A stretch of DNA of 64,000 nucleotides. It comes from Terrabacter terrigena. GTDB lineage: Bacteria; Actinomycetota; Actinomycetes; Actinomycetales; Dermatophilaceae. The stretch is from assembly GCF_042676085.1 (NCBI RefSeq), contig NZ_JBHTKH010000020.1, forward strand, positions 5,528 through 69,527, given 5' to 3'. Made by a program: the position numbers and the translations under genes. Positions 16,312 to 24,124 of the stretch are shown in pieces (position 1 is the first letter of the stretch; every line of letters begins with the position of its first letter). Below the pieces are notes generated by a model that saw only the letters and a list, made by a program, of their open reading frames with translations, did not search any database and had not been told where the DNA came from.

Positions 16312-17305
16312 CGAGGAATTCCACGCCGCTGAGGCCGGTCGTCGCGACGCAGAGGCCGCGCGCTCACTGACGTCGGAGGCGATCCTGGGCCAGGCAGTGC
16401 GTCGCGAGTACATCCCGCACCACCCGCAGGCCTCGATCCGGGTGCTGACCCACGACTTCCCCAGCGAGATCTGCGGCTGGGGTGCGCACCCCGAGTACGA
16501 GATCCACCTCATCACCAAGACCCGGGGCAGCTTCATCGCCGGCGACCACATCGGCACCTTCGCACCCGGCCACGTGAGCCTGATCGGGCCCAACCTGCCC
16601 CACGACTGGGTCAGCGACCTCGACGAGGGCCAGGTCGCCGTCGACCGTGACGCCGTGATCCAGTTCAGCGACGATTGGATCCGCGCGGTCATGGGGCTCA
16701 TCCCCGAGCTGGCCGAGGTCTCGGAGATGCTGCAGCGGTCCACGCGGGGGCTGGTCTTCTCCGGCGCCACCGCCTGGCGTGGCGCCGAGACGATCCTCGC
16801 GTGCGTGCACAGCCACGGCACCGAGCAGATCGGTCACCTGCTCAAGCTGCTGGCCCTCTTCGCGCACGCGCCCACGGATGAGTACGAGCTCGTCGCGAGC
16901 GAGTGGATGGGCCGTCCGACCGACGCCGCCTCGCGCGACGCGGGTGAGGCTGGGCTCAGCTACATCTTCGACAACCTGACCGGTGACATCCGCCTGTCGA
17001 CGGCCGCGCGACTGGCCTACATGTCCGAGCCGACGTTCTCCAAGTACTTCAAGACGGCGACCGGCATGACCTTCTCGAGCATGGTCAAGAAGCTGCGCAT
17101 CGCCTATGCGCGACGGCTGCTCGACACCACCGAGGACTCGGTCGCCCAGGTGGCCGCCCTGAGCGGATACAACAACATGGCGAACTTCAACCGGCAGTTC
17201 CTCGCCGAGGTCGGTACGACGCCGACGGCCTACCGGAGGCTCGAGTCCGACCAGAAGCCGCCACCCGAGGTCTTCAGCCTGAACCGCCGCGCGCCGTCGC
17301 ACTGA
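16265..17305 (+). CDS. AraC-family regulator of the polyol operon
   Basis: 346-residue AraC/XylS-type activator. An N-terminal cupin-like sensor domain (about 50-180) includes ICGWGAHPEYEIHLITKTRG and GHVSLIGPNLPHDW. The C-terminal double helix-turn-helix (about 236-335) shows RLSTAARLAYMSEPTFSKYF and VAQVAALSGYNNMANFNRQF. Divergent placement from the binding-protein gene matches MtlR of the Pseudomonas mannitol operon, which is also AraC-type, so it probably activates the operon when polyol is present. ATG at 16265 has GAGGTG upstream; longer frames lack support, though an N-terminal extension cannot be ruled out. Confidence 0.88.
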   Translation: MKSHAGEEAKISYRSDEEFHAAEAGRRDAEAARSLTSEAILGQAVRREYIPHHPQASIRVLTHDFPSEICGWGAHPEYEIHLITKTRGSFIAGDHIGTFAPGHVSLIGPNLPHDWVSDLDEGQVAVDRDAVIQFSDDWIRAVMGLIPELAEVSEMLQRSTRGLVFSGATAWRGAETILACVHSHGTEQIGHLLKLLALFAHAPTDEYELVASEWMGRPTDAASRDAGEAGLSYIFDNLTGDIRLSTAARLAYMSEPTFSKYFKTATGMTFSSMVKKLRIAYARRLLDTTEDSVAQVAALSGYNNMANFNRQFLAEVGTTPTAYRRLESDQKPPPEVFSLNRRAPSH

Positions 17306-17451
17306 CCGCGCGAGCTGCCCACGATCAGAGACGTCCCCGGCCGCCCTGCTGCCCTCTGGTGTGATGTGGCTGGCGGAGCCGCCGCTACCCATGGGTCGTG
17401 CCGTAGGTTCGGGAGCCGGTGCCCTCAGACCCTAGTGCGAAGGAGCCCAGC

Positions 17452-19011
17452 GTGCAGATCGGTGTCCCCCGCGAGACGCGTGTCCGTGAGACGCGGGTCG
17501 CAGCGACGCCCAAGACCGTCCAGGCGCTCATCGGCCTCGGCTACGACGTCGTCATCGAGACGGGAGCGGGGGAGGGGGCGAGCTTCTCCGACGAGGCGTA
17601 TGCCGCCGCCGGAGCCCGCGTGGTCGACCGCGCCGAGGCGTGGGGCTCGGCGATCGTGCACAAGGTCAACGCGCCGTCGGACGACGAGATGCCGCAGCTG
17701 CGCCCCGGCACCGTCCTCGTGTCCCTCATGGCTCCGGCCATCAGCCCCGACCTCGTCGAGAAGCTGCGCGCCGCCGGTGTCACGGCGATGGCGATGGACG
17801 CGGTCCCACGCATCAGCCGCGCCCAGTCGCTCGACGTCCTGTCGTCGATGGCCAACATCGCCGGCTACCGCGCCGTCGTCGAGGCCGCGCACGAGTTCGG
17901 GTCGTTCTTCACCGGACAGGTGACCGCCGCCGGCAAGGTGCCGCCGGCCAAGGTGCTCGTCGCCGGAGCCGGGGTCGCCGGGCTCGCTGCCATCGGCACC
18001 GCCCGGTCGCTCGGTGCCATCGTGCGCGCGACCGACGCGCGGGCCGAGGTCGCCGAGCAGGTCGAGTCGATGGGCGCCGACTTCCTGCCCGTCGAGCTGC
18101 CCGAGGTCGACGAGGCCACCGCGTCGAGCGACGGCTACGCCAAGGAGATGGGCGACGAGTACAACCGCCGGGCCGCCGAGCTGTACGCCGCCCAGGCCCC
18201 CGACGTCGACATCATCATCACGACCGCGCTGATCCCCGGTCGGCCGGCGCCGCGGCTCATCACCGCCGAGATGGTGGCCACGATGAAGCCGGGCTCGGTC
18301 ATCGTCGACATGGCCGCCAGCAACGGTGGCAACGTCGAGGGCGCCGTCGCCGACGAGCTCGTCGTCACCGCGGGCGGCGTCAAGATCATCGGCTACACCG
18401 ATCTCGCGGCCCGGCTGCCCACCCAGGCGTCACAGCTCTACGGCACCAACCTCGTCAACCTCATGAAGCTGCTGACGCCCGGCAAGGACGGCCAGCTCGT
18501 GCTCGACTTCGACGACGTGGTGCAGCGCAACATGACCGTCGCTCGCGACGGCGAGCTGCTGTGGCCGCCGCCGCCGATCCAGGTGAGTGCGGCCCCGGTC
18601 GCCGCAGCGCCCACGTCGGGCAAGCAGGTCGCGAAAGAGCCTGAGCCGCCGAAGGACCCACGGCGAAGGTATGTCGGGATGGCGATCGGAGCCCTGGTCT
18701 TCGCCCTCGTCGCCGCGTTCTCGCCGGCGAGCTTCCTCGGCCACTTCACGGTGTTCGCCCTGGCCGTCGTCGTCGGCTACTACGTCATCGGCCACGTCCA
18801 CCACGCCCTGCACACGCCGCTCATGTCGGTGACGAACGCGATCAGCGGCATCATCGTGGTCGGCGCGCTGATCCAGCTCGGCCAGTGGGCCGGCGGGATG
18901 TCCGGCGGGATCCTCGTGCTCGCCTTCCTCGCGACGCTCATCGCCAGCATCAACATCTTCGGCGGCTTCCTCGTGACCCGCCGCATGCTCACGATGTTCC
19001 GGAAGGGCTGA
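17452..19011 (+). CDS. pntA: NAD(P) transhydrogenase subunit alpha
   Basis: 519 residues. With PntB it forms the proton-translocating transhydrogenase of the cytoplasmic membrane, driving NADP reduction by NADH. Domain I (NAD-binding) carries VLVAGAGVAGLAAIGTARSL near 172 and the downstream ATDARAEVAEQVES acidic strand end. Four C-terminal helices (about 415-515) form part of the membrane channel, so alpha is the full-length form rather than split into PntAA and PntAB. GTG at 17452 has AAGGAG six bases upstream. pntB starts six bases after the stop. TAGGTT at 17404-17409 is a candidate -10. Confidence 0.95.
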   Translation: MQIGVPRETRVRETRVAATPKTVQALIGLGYDVVIETGAGEGASFSDEAYAAAGARVVDRAEAWGSAIVHKVNAPSDDEMPQLRPGTVLVSLMAPAISPDLVEKLRAAGVTAMAMDAVPRISRAQSLDVLSSMANIAGYRAVVEAAHEFGSFFTGQVTAAGKVPPAKVLVAGAGVAGLAAIGTARSLGAIVRATDARAEVAEQVESMGADFLPVELPEVDEATASSDGYAKEMGDEYNRRAAELYAAQAPDVDIIITTALIPGRPAPRLITAEMVATMKPGSVIVDMAASNGGNVEGAVADELVVTAGGVKIIGYTDLAARLPTQASQLYGTNLVNLMKLLTPGKDGQLVLDFDDVVQRNMTVARDGELLWPPPPIQVSAAPVAAAPTSGKQVAKEPEPPKDPRRRYVGMAIGALVFALVAAFSPASFLGHFTVFALAVVVGYYVIGHVHHALHTPLMSVTNAISGIIVVGALIQLGQWAGGMSGGILVLAFLATLIASINIFGGFLVTRRMLTMFRKG

Positions 19012-19017
19012 CCGCAC

Positions 19018-20397
19018 ATGGACATCGCACTCATCAGCGCGGCATACATCGTCGCTGCCCTGCTGTTCATCCTGTCGCTTGCCGGCCTCTCGAAGCACGA
19101 GACCGCGCGTGACGGCAACGTCCTCGGCATGATCGGCATGGTGCTCGCGCTCGTCGCCACGCTGTGGCTGGCCCTGCGCGGGTCGGGCGCCCTCAACTGG
19201 CTGCTCATCGCCGTGGCCATGGCGATCGGTGCCGCGATCGGCATCTGGCGGGCCCGCATCGTCGAGATGACCGGCATGCCCGAGCTCATCGCGATGCTGC
19301 ACAGCTTCGTCGGAGCGGCCGCGGTCCTCGTCGGCTTCAACACGTTCCTGGCCACGGGGTCCGAGGGCTCGGACGGCGTGCACCTCGTCGAGATCTTCCT
19401 CGGTGTGTTCATCGGTGCCGTGACGTTCACCGGGTCGATCGTGGCCTTCCTCAAGCTGTCCGCCCGGATCTCGAGCAAGCCGCTCATGCTTCCCGCCCGG
19501 CACTGGCTCAACCTCGCCGCGGTCGTCGTGTCGGCGGTCCTGCTCGTCTGGTTCGTCGCGTCCCACTCGATCGTGCCGCTGGCGGTCATGACCGCTGTCG
19601 CGCTCGCCTTCGGCTGGCACCTCGTCGCCTCGATCGGTGGCGGTGACATGCCGGTCGTCGTGTCGATGCTCAACAGCTACTCCGGGTGGGCGGCAGCGGC
19701 GGCCGGCTTCATGCTCGGCAACGACCTGCTCATCGTCACGGGCGCGCTCGTCGGTTCCTCGGGTGCCTACCTCTCGTACATCATGTGCAAGGCCATGAAC
19801 CGCTCATTCGTGTCGGTCATCGCCGGTGGGTTCGGCTCCGACGGTGCTGTGAGCGACGCCGACGTCGACTACGGCGACCACCGCGAGACGAACGCCGAGG
19901 AGGTCGCCGACCTGCTCACGCATGCGGGCTCGGTCGTCATCACGCCCGGCTACGGCATGGCCGTCGCCCAGGCGCAGTACCCCGTCGCCGACCTCACCGC
20001 GAAGCTGCGCGAACGCGGCGTCGACGTGCGCTTCGGCATCCACCCGGTGGCCGGGCGCCTGCCGGGTCACATGAACGTCCTGCTCGCCGAGGCGAAGGTG
20101 CCCTACGACATCGTCCTCGAGATGGACGAGATCAACGACGACTTCCCAGGCACCGACGTCGTCCTCGTCATCGGCGCCAACGACACGGTCAACCCGTCCG
20201 CCGCCGAGGACCCGACCTCCCCGATCGCGGGCATGCCGGTGCTCGAGGTCTGGAACGCCAAGGACGTCGTGGTCTTCAAGCGCTCGATGAACGCCGGCTA
20301 CGCAGGCGTGCAGAACCCGCTCTTCTTCCGCGACAACTCGGCCATGCTCTTCGGCGACGCCAAGGAGCGCGTCGAGGACATCATCAAGGCCCTCTGA
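19018..20397 (+). CDS. pntB: NAD(P) transhydrogenase subunit beta
   Basis: 459 residues. The first half contains about eight to nine membrane helices. The C-terminal half is the NADP-binding domain III, with VVITPGYGMAVAQAQYPVAD near 305 and VLVIGANDTVNPSA near 385, the classic PntB signatures. It completes the proton-pumping transhydrogenase with PntA. The six-base spacing from pntA implies co-transcription. A perfect 17-bp hairpin starts 24 bases after the stop and begins a repeat cluster. Confidence 0.96.
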   Translation: MDIALISAAYIVAALLFILSLAGLSKHETARDGNVLGMIGMVLALVATLWLALRGSGALNWLLIAVAMAIGAAIGIWRARIVEMTGMPELIAMLHSFVGAAAVLVGFNTFLATGSEGSDGVHLVEIFLGVFIGAVTFTGSIVAFLKLSARISSKPLMLPARHWLNLAAVVVSAVLLVWFVASHSIVPLAVMTAVALAFGWHLVASIGGGDMPVVVSMLNSYSGWAAAAAGFMLGNDLLIVTGALVGSSGAYLSYIMCKAMNRSFVSVIAGGFGSDGAVSDADVDYGDHRETNAEEVADLLTHAGSVVITPGYGMAVAQAQYPVADLTAKLRERGVDVRFGIHPVAGRLPGHMNVLLAEAKVPYDIVLEMDEINDDFPGTDVVLVIGANDTVNPSAAEDPTSPIAGMPVLEVWNAKDVVVFKRSMNAGYAGVQNPLFFRDNSAMLFGDAKERVEDIIKAL

Positions 20398-20420
20398 CCG
20401 GGCCAGTCCCGCCCGCTGTG

Positions 20421-20457
20421 CTCGGATCTTGCTCCCCTTAGGGGAGCAAGATCCGAG
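20421..20457. terminator. Perfect hairpin after pntB
   Basis: CTCGGATCTTGCTCCCC, loop TTA, and the exact complement form a 17-bp stem 24 bases past the pntB stop. No long T-run follows. It probably ends pntAB transcription, and it is also the first unit of the hairpin repeat array. Confidence 0.7.
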
Positions 20458-20592
20458 TCGCGCGGGCGGATTTGTGTCGGTGCCGAGCTATCAGTTCTTG
20501 CTCCGCCAGGGGGAGCAAGATCTGAGTCGCGCGGGCGGATTTGTGTCGGTGCTGAGCTATCGGTTCTTGCTCCGCTGAGCGGAGCAAGAACC
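20455..20592. repeat. Two 69-bp tandem repeats, each ending in a hairpin
   Basis: Units 20455-20523 and 20524-20592 are both 69 bases and differ at only about 9-10 positions, most of them in the hairpin loop and its flanks. Each has a conserved linker (GAGTCGCGCGGGCGGATTTG and onward to GAGCTATC) and then an inverted repeat built on TTCTTGCTCC and GGAGCAAGA. The third hairpin (CGGTTCTTGCTCCGC, loop TGA) is perfect over 15 bp. With the hairpin at 20421-20457 there are three stem-loops in 172 bases. The layout resembles REP/BIME-type intergenic elements. Confidence 0.85.
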
Positions 20593-20695
20593 GAGCGGGC
20601 GGTGCGATACGGCATGCGCCGACCGGTGTCGACCTCCACTGTCGGTTCCTGCTGCGACGATCGGCGCCTGGCCAGGATGCTCGGGGGTGCCGCTC

Positions 20696-21322
20696 ATGGA
20701 TGCGCAGGGTCGCTCGACCGAAGACTTCGACGCGGCGCGGTATGCCGCCCGCGCCCGTCGGGTGGCGGACCTGAGCCAGCGCGAGCTCGCAGAGCTGCTC
20801 GGCCTGTCGCGCGCGACGGTGGGCCGCATCGAGTCCGGGGCCGTGCGCGTCGACATCGCGACGCTGGCCTCGATCCTGACCGTCGCCGGCCTGCGGCTCG
20901 CGGTGCTCGACCACTCGGGAGCCGAGGTCCCGCCGATCCCCGTCGACGTCCTGCGAGACCACGCCGGTCGGCGGCTGCCGAGTCATCTCGACGCCCGGCC
21001 ACCCGTCGACGAGCCCGCCGACCGCGGCATCGACCCGCGCCGTGGCCGGCCGCCGGCGCTCGCCTGGTTCGAGCAACGCGACCGTCGGCAGCGCCGAAGG
21101 GCTCGACGCGGCACCCCGGCCGACCACCCGACGGTGAGCGGCGTGCGGGAGGAGAAGGCCGCCGCACGGCGTCGGGCCCTGGAGGCGGCTGCGGCCCGAG
21201 AGGCGGTCAGCCCGACGCCCGAGTGCCAGTGCCTCGACGACTGCTTCGAGCGGGCGTGCCTCGCCAGCTGCACCTGTCAGTGCGAGCCTGGACGATCCAT
21301 CTGGACGCGGACGACGTCGTGA
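20696..21322 (+). CDS. XRE-family HTH protein with a Cys-rich C-terminal tail
   Basis: 208 residues. The helix-turn-helix is at about 27-48 (LSQRELAELLGLSRATVGRI), typical of XRE/Cro. A Pro/Arg-rich linker follows, with a very basic stretch (RDRRQRRRARRG) at about 128-139. The tail has seven cysteines in 20 residues: 177, 179, 183, 188, 192, 194 and 196 (CQC-x3-C-x4-C-x3-CTCQC). That looks like a metal or Fe-S site, or a disulfide cluster, and could make the regulator redox- or metal-sensing. I take ATG at 20696; GTG at 20687 would add three residues. Target genes are unknown. Confidence 0.75.
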   Translation: MDAQGRSTEDFDAARYAARARRVADLSQRELAELLGLSRATVGRIESGAVRVDIATLASILTVAGLRLAVLDHSGAEVPPIPVDVLRDHAGRRLPSHLDARPPVDEPADRGIDPRRGRPPALAWFEQRDRRQRRRARRGTPADHPTVSGVREEKAAARRRALEAAAAREAVSPTPECQCLDDCFERACLASCTCQCEPGRSIWTRTTS

Positions 21323-21370
21323 GCCCGCCCGCAGGCGCGGACGGGCTCACGTACTGGCGGACCGTCGTGG

Positions 21371-22870
21371 TCAGCGTTCGCTGAGAACTTCCGGGCTGCC
21401 CTCGATGCCGGACTCGGGCTCGCCCGTGGCGAGCTTGCTGTTGTGGCGGGAGTAGGCGAAGTAGATGAGGAACCCGATGGCCATCCACACGATGAAGCGG
21501 ATCCAGGTCTCGATCGACAGGTTGAGGATCAGGTAGAAGCAGAGCAGCGCCGACAGCCACGGGACGACCGGGCTGCCCGGCACCTTGAAGGCGCGCTTCA
21601 GGTCGGGGCGGCGCTTGCGCAGGATCGGGATCGCGATGGACACGAGCATGAAGGCGGTCAACGTGCCGATGTTGACCATCTCCTCGAGCTTGCCGATCGG
21701 GGTGAGCGCGGCGATGAGCGCGACGACGCTGCCGATGATGATCGTGAGCTTGACCGGTGTGCCGGTGCGCTCGTTGGTCACGCCCAGGCCGCTCGGGATG
21801 AGGCGGTCGCGGCTCATCGCGAACGTCACGCGGGTCGCGCCGATGAGCAGCGTCATGACGACCGTCGTGAGGCCGGCCACCGCGCCGGCCGAGATCAACG
21901 TGGCGTAGCCGTCCTTGCCGACCGAGGTGAACGCGGAGGCCAGGGCCGCGTCCGGGTCGATCTTGTCGTACTTGACCATGCCGGTGATGACGAGCGAGAC
22001 GGCCATGTAGAGCACCGTGCAGATGACGAGCGAGCCGATGATGCCGATGGGCAGGTCGCGCTGCGGGTTCTTGGCCTCCTCGGCCGTGGTCGCGACGACG
22101 TCGAAGCCGATGTAGGCGAAGAAGACGACCGCGGCGCCGCTCATGATGCCGAGCACGCCGAAGGTCACCGGCTCGACGCCCGTGATCGCCTGGAAGAGCG
22201 GGGTCGTCAGACCGGATGCGGCCTCGCCCGGCTGCGACGGCGGGATGAACGGCGTCCAGTTGTTCCGGTTGATGAAGCCGATGCCGGCGAAGATGACGAA
22301 GAGGACGATGAACAGCTTGATGGCGACGAGCACCAGGTTGACCCGCAGTGACTCCTTGATGCCGATGGCCACGAGCGTCGTCAGCAGGGCGATGAGGATG
22401 AACGCCGGCAGGTCGAAGTGTGAGCCCGGCGCGAGACTCTCCGGCCAGGTGATGCCGAGCTGGTCGAGCAGCTTCACGAGGTAGGTCGACCACCCCTGGG
22501 CCACGACGCTCGCGCCGAGCATGAGCTCGAGCAGCAGGTCCCAGCCGATGATCCAGGCGATGAGCTCGCCGAGGGTCGCGTAGGAGAACGTGTAGGCGGA
22601 TCCGGAGATCGGCACCGTCGAGGCGAACTCCGCGTAGCAGAGCGCGGCGAGTCCGCAGACCACCGCGCCGACGACGAACGACAGCGCGATGGCGGGGCCG
22701 GCGTAGTCCTTGGCGGCGCGACCCGTCAGCGTGAAGATGCCGGCGCCGATGATGACACCGACACCGAACACGGTGAGGTCGAGGGCTGAGAGGCGCCGTT
22801 TGAGGTGATGGTCGGATTCGTCGGCCGAGGCCATCGAGGCCTCGATCGACTTCGTGCGAAAGACACTCAT
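21371..22870 (-). CDS. APC-family amino acid permease (CAT type)
   Basis: 499-residue membrane transporter with about twelve helices. The family signature GVGVIIGAGIFTLTGRAA near residue 35, followed by GPAIALSFVVGAVVCGLAALCYAE in two steps, is the cationic amino acid transporter (CAT) subfamily. GFDVVATTAEEAKNPQRDLP near 262 is also diagnostic. It imports an amino acid by proton symport or exchange; basic amino acids are the best guess. ATG at 22870 has CGGAGG five bases upstream. Stands alone, convergent with the XRE gene. Confidence 0.93.
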   Translation of the reverse strand: MSVFRTKSIEASMASADESDHHLKRRLSALDLTVFGVGVIIGAGIFTLTGRAAKDYAGPAIALSFVVGAVVCGLAALCYAEFASTVPISGSAYTFSYATLGELIAWIIGWDLLLELMLGASVVAQGWSTYLVKLLDQLGITWPESLAPGSHFDLPAFILIALLTTLVAIGIKESLRVNLVLVAIKLFIVLFVIFAGIGFINRNNWTPFIPPSQPGEAASGLTTPLFQAITGVEPVTFGVLGIMSGAAVVFFAYIGFDVVATTAEEAKNPQRDLPIGIIGSLVICTVLYMAVSLVITGMVKYDKIDPDAALASAFTSVGKDGYATLISAGAVAGLTTVVMTLLIGATRVTFAMSRDRLIPSGLGVTNERTGTPVKLTIIIGSVVALIAALTPIGKLEEMVNIGTLTAFMLVSIAIPILRKRRPDLKRAFKVPGSPVVPWLSALLCFYLILNLSIETWIRFIVWMAIGFLIYFAYSRHNSKLATGEPESGIEGSPEVLSER

Positions 22871-22997
22871 GTGGACCTCCGAGCGGGTCGGCGATGACGG
22901 GCGGATCACCACAAACTAGCGGTGCGCCGCGTCACCGGCGAGCCCTGCCCCCGGGTCTCCAGGACCCGCGGCCGAAGCCGTACGCCCGCGCTCTGGG

Positions 22998-23795
22998 TCA
23001 GTCGCCGCGGCGGGGCCAGATGGGGCCGGTGTCGGCTCCGCGCCGGCGTCGCTTGATGTCGTCGCTCTCGTAGACGGTCTCGGGACGCTCGGACGGGCGC
23101 TGGATCGGCACGGCCCGGGAGTACGAGTCGAGGCGGTCCTGGATCGGGTTGTGGGTGCGGTGGACATCGGGGAAGCCGGTGCCGCCGGGGGTGATCGGGC
23201 TCGGCGGGGGTGCGGGGCTGCCGGGTCCGCTCGTGTCGTCGGCGAGCTCGTCGTCGAGATCCTCGAAGTCCTCGTCACCGGGCGGCGGGACGATGTGGAA
23301 GATCTCGGCGCAGATGTCGCGGTAGGTCCTGTCGGGGTCGGGCACCCACTTGACCTCGCGCAGGGCCTGGTCCTGGCCGGCGCTCTCGAGGACGAACTTG
23401 CCGTAGCCGAGGAACTGGCCGGGGATGGAGCGGACGTAGCTCATGTCGGTGACCTTGAGCAGCGGCATCATCGCGACCTTGTGCGTGATGAGGCCGAAGC
23501 GCAGCAGCAGCCGCTTGTCGGTCGCGACGAACCAGTTGTGCTGCCAGTCGAGGACGCACCACAGCAGCCGGCCGAACAGGACGAAGAAGAGCCACCAGAA
23601 GATCGTGCCGAGCGCCTGGGTCGACTTCGTCACGTTGGAGTCGACCCAGACCGCGGCGACGAAGCCGAGGAGGGCCGTCGCCGCGGGCTCGGCGAGCTTG
23701 GCCCAGTGGGCCCGGACGGCGGTCACCAGGTTCTCGCCCGGGAGCAGGATCGGGGTCAGCCCGGCCGGGACGTCTCTGCTCCGTCGCGCTGCCAT
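22998..23795 (-). CDS. PH-domain membrane protein
   Basis: 265 residues. Two membrane helices at about 36-85 (AATALLGFVAAVWV and LGTIFWWLFFVLFGRLLWCV) are followed by a bacterial PH-like domain (about 86-165: WFVATDKRLLLRFGLITHKV and KVTDMSYVRSIPGQFLGYG) on the cytoplasmic side. The last 100 residues are acidic then Pro-rich and basic, likely disordered. Function is unknown; such proteins are often peripheral to envelope processes. A 56-residue membrane protein gene lies 18 bases upstream on the same strand. Confidence 0.85.
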   Translation of the reverse strand: MAARRSRDVPAGLTPILLPGENLVTAVRAHWAKLAEPAATALLGFVAAVWVDSNVTKSTQALGTIFWWLFFVLFGRLLWCVLDWQHNWFVATDKRLLLRFGLITHKVAMMPLLKVTDMSYVRSIPGQFLGYGKFVLESAGQDQALREVKWVPDPDRTYRDICAEIFHIVPPPGDEDFEDLDDELADDTSGPGSPAPPPSPITPGGTGFPDVHRTHNPIQDRLDSYSRAVPIQRPSERPETVYESDDIKRRRRGADTGPIWPRRGD

Positions 23796-23813
23796 GGGTT
23801 CAGTCTGCTCGCA

Positions 23814-23984
23814 TCACCGGTTGAGCAGCGAGTTGAAGAAGCGCAGGATGGCGTTGAAGCCGTCGACCAGCACGCCCCAGATGTTGCTGACGATGTCGGC
23901 AGCCTTGTCAGGGGAGGTGAAGACGGCATACACGAAGAACGCCAAAATGATGATCAGGATGATCTTCTTGGCCTTGGGGCCCAT
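23814..23984 (-). CDS. Small single-pass membrane protein
   Basis: 56 residues: basic start MGPKAKK, one helix (IILIIILAFFVYAVF, about 8-22), then an amphipathic region ending FNAILRFFNSLLNR. ATG at 23984 is chosen because AAGGAG lies nine bases upstream; the frame continues upstream without a ribosome site. Its stop is 18 bases before the PH-domain gene on the same strand, so the two are probably co-transcribed and may interact. Function not recognised. Confidence 0.7.
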   Translation of the reverse strand: MGPKAKKIILIIILAFFVYAVFTSPDKAADIVSNIWGVLVDGFNAILRFFNSLLNR

Positions 23985-24124
23985 GGTGTGTCGCTCCTTG
24001 GAGGGAAGGTGGCGCAGGCTGCCCTGACAGCCCCACGGCACAGGGGTGGGTCCAGTGTGCCGCACGTGGCAGGTGGGGCGCCGGATGGGCTTCGAGCCCG
24101 CGTGTCCGCGGCTATCCTCCTCGG

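Noticed and set aside
20455..20592. Possible CRISPR array
   Set aside because: Only two full units, adjacent without spacers, and each holds its own hairpin.
20298..20639. Minus-strand frame with repeated SAPTQIRPRDSDLAP peptides
   Set aside because: The peptide repeats just reflect the 69-bp DNA repeats; it overlaps pntB and a hairpin array and has no ribosome site.
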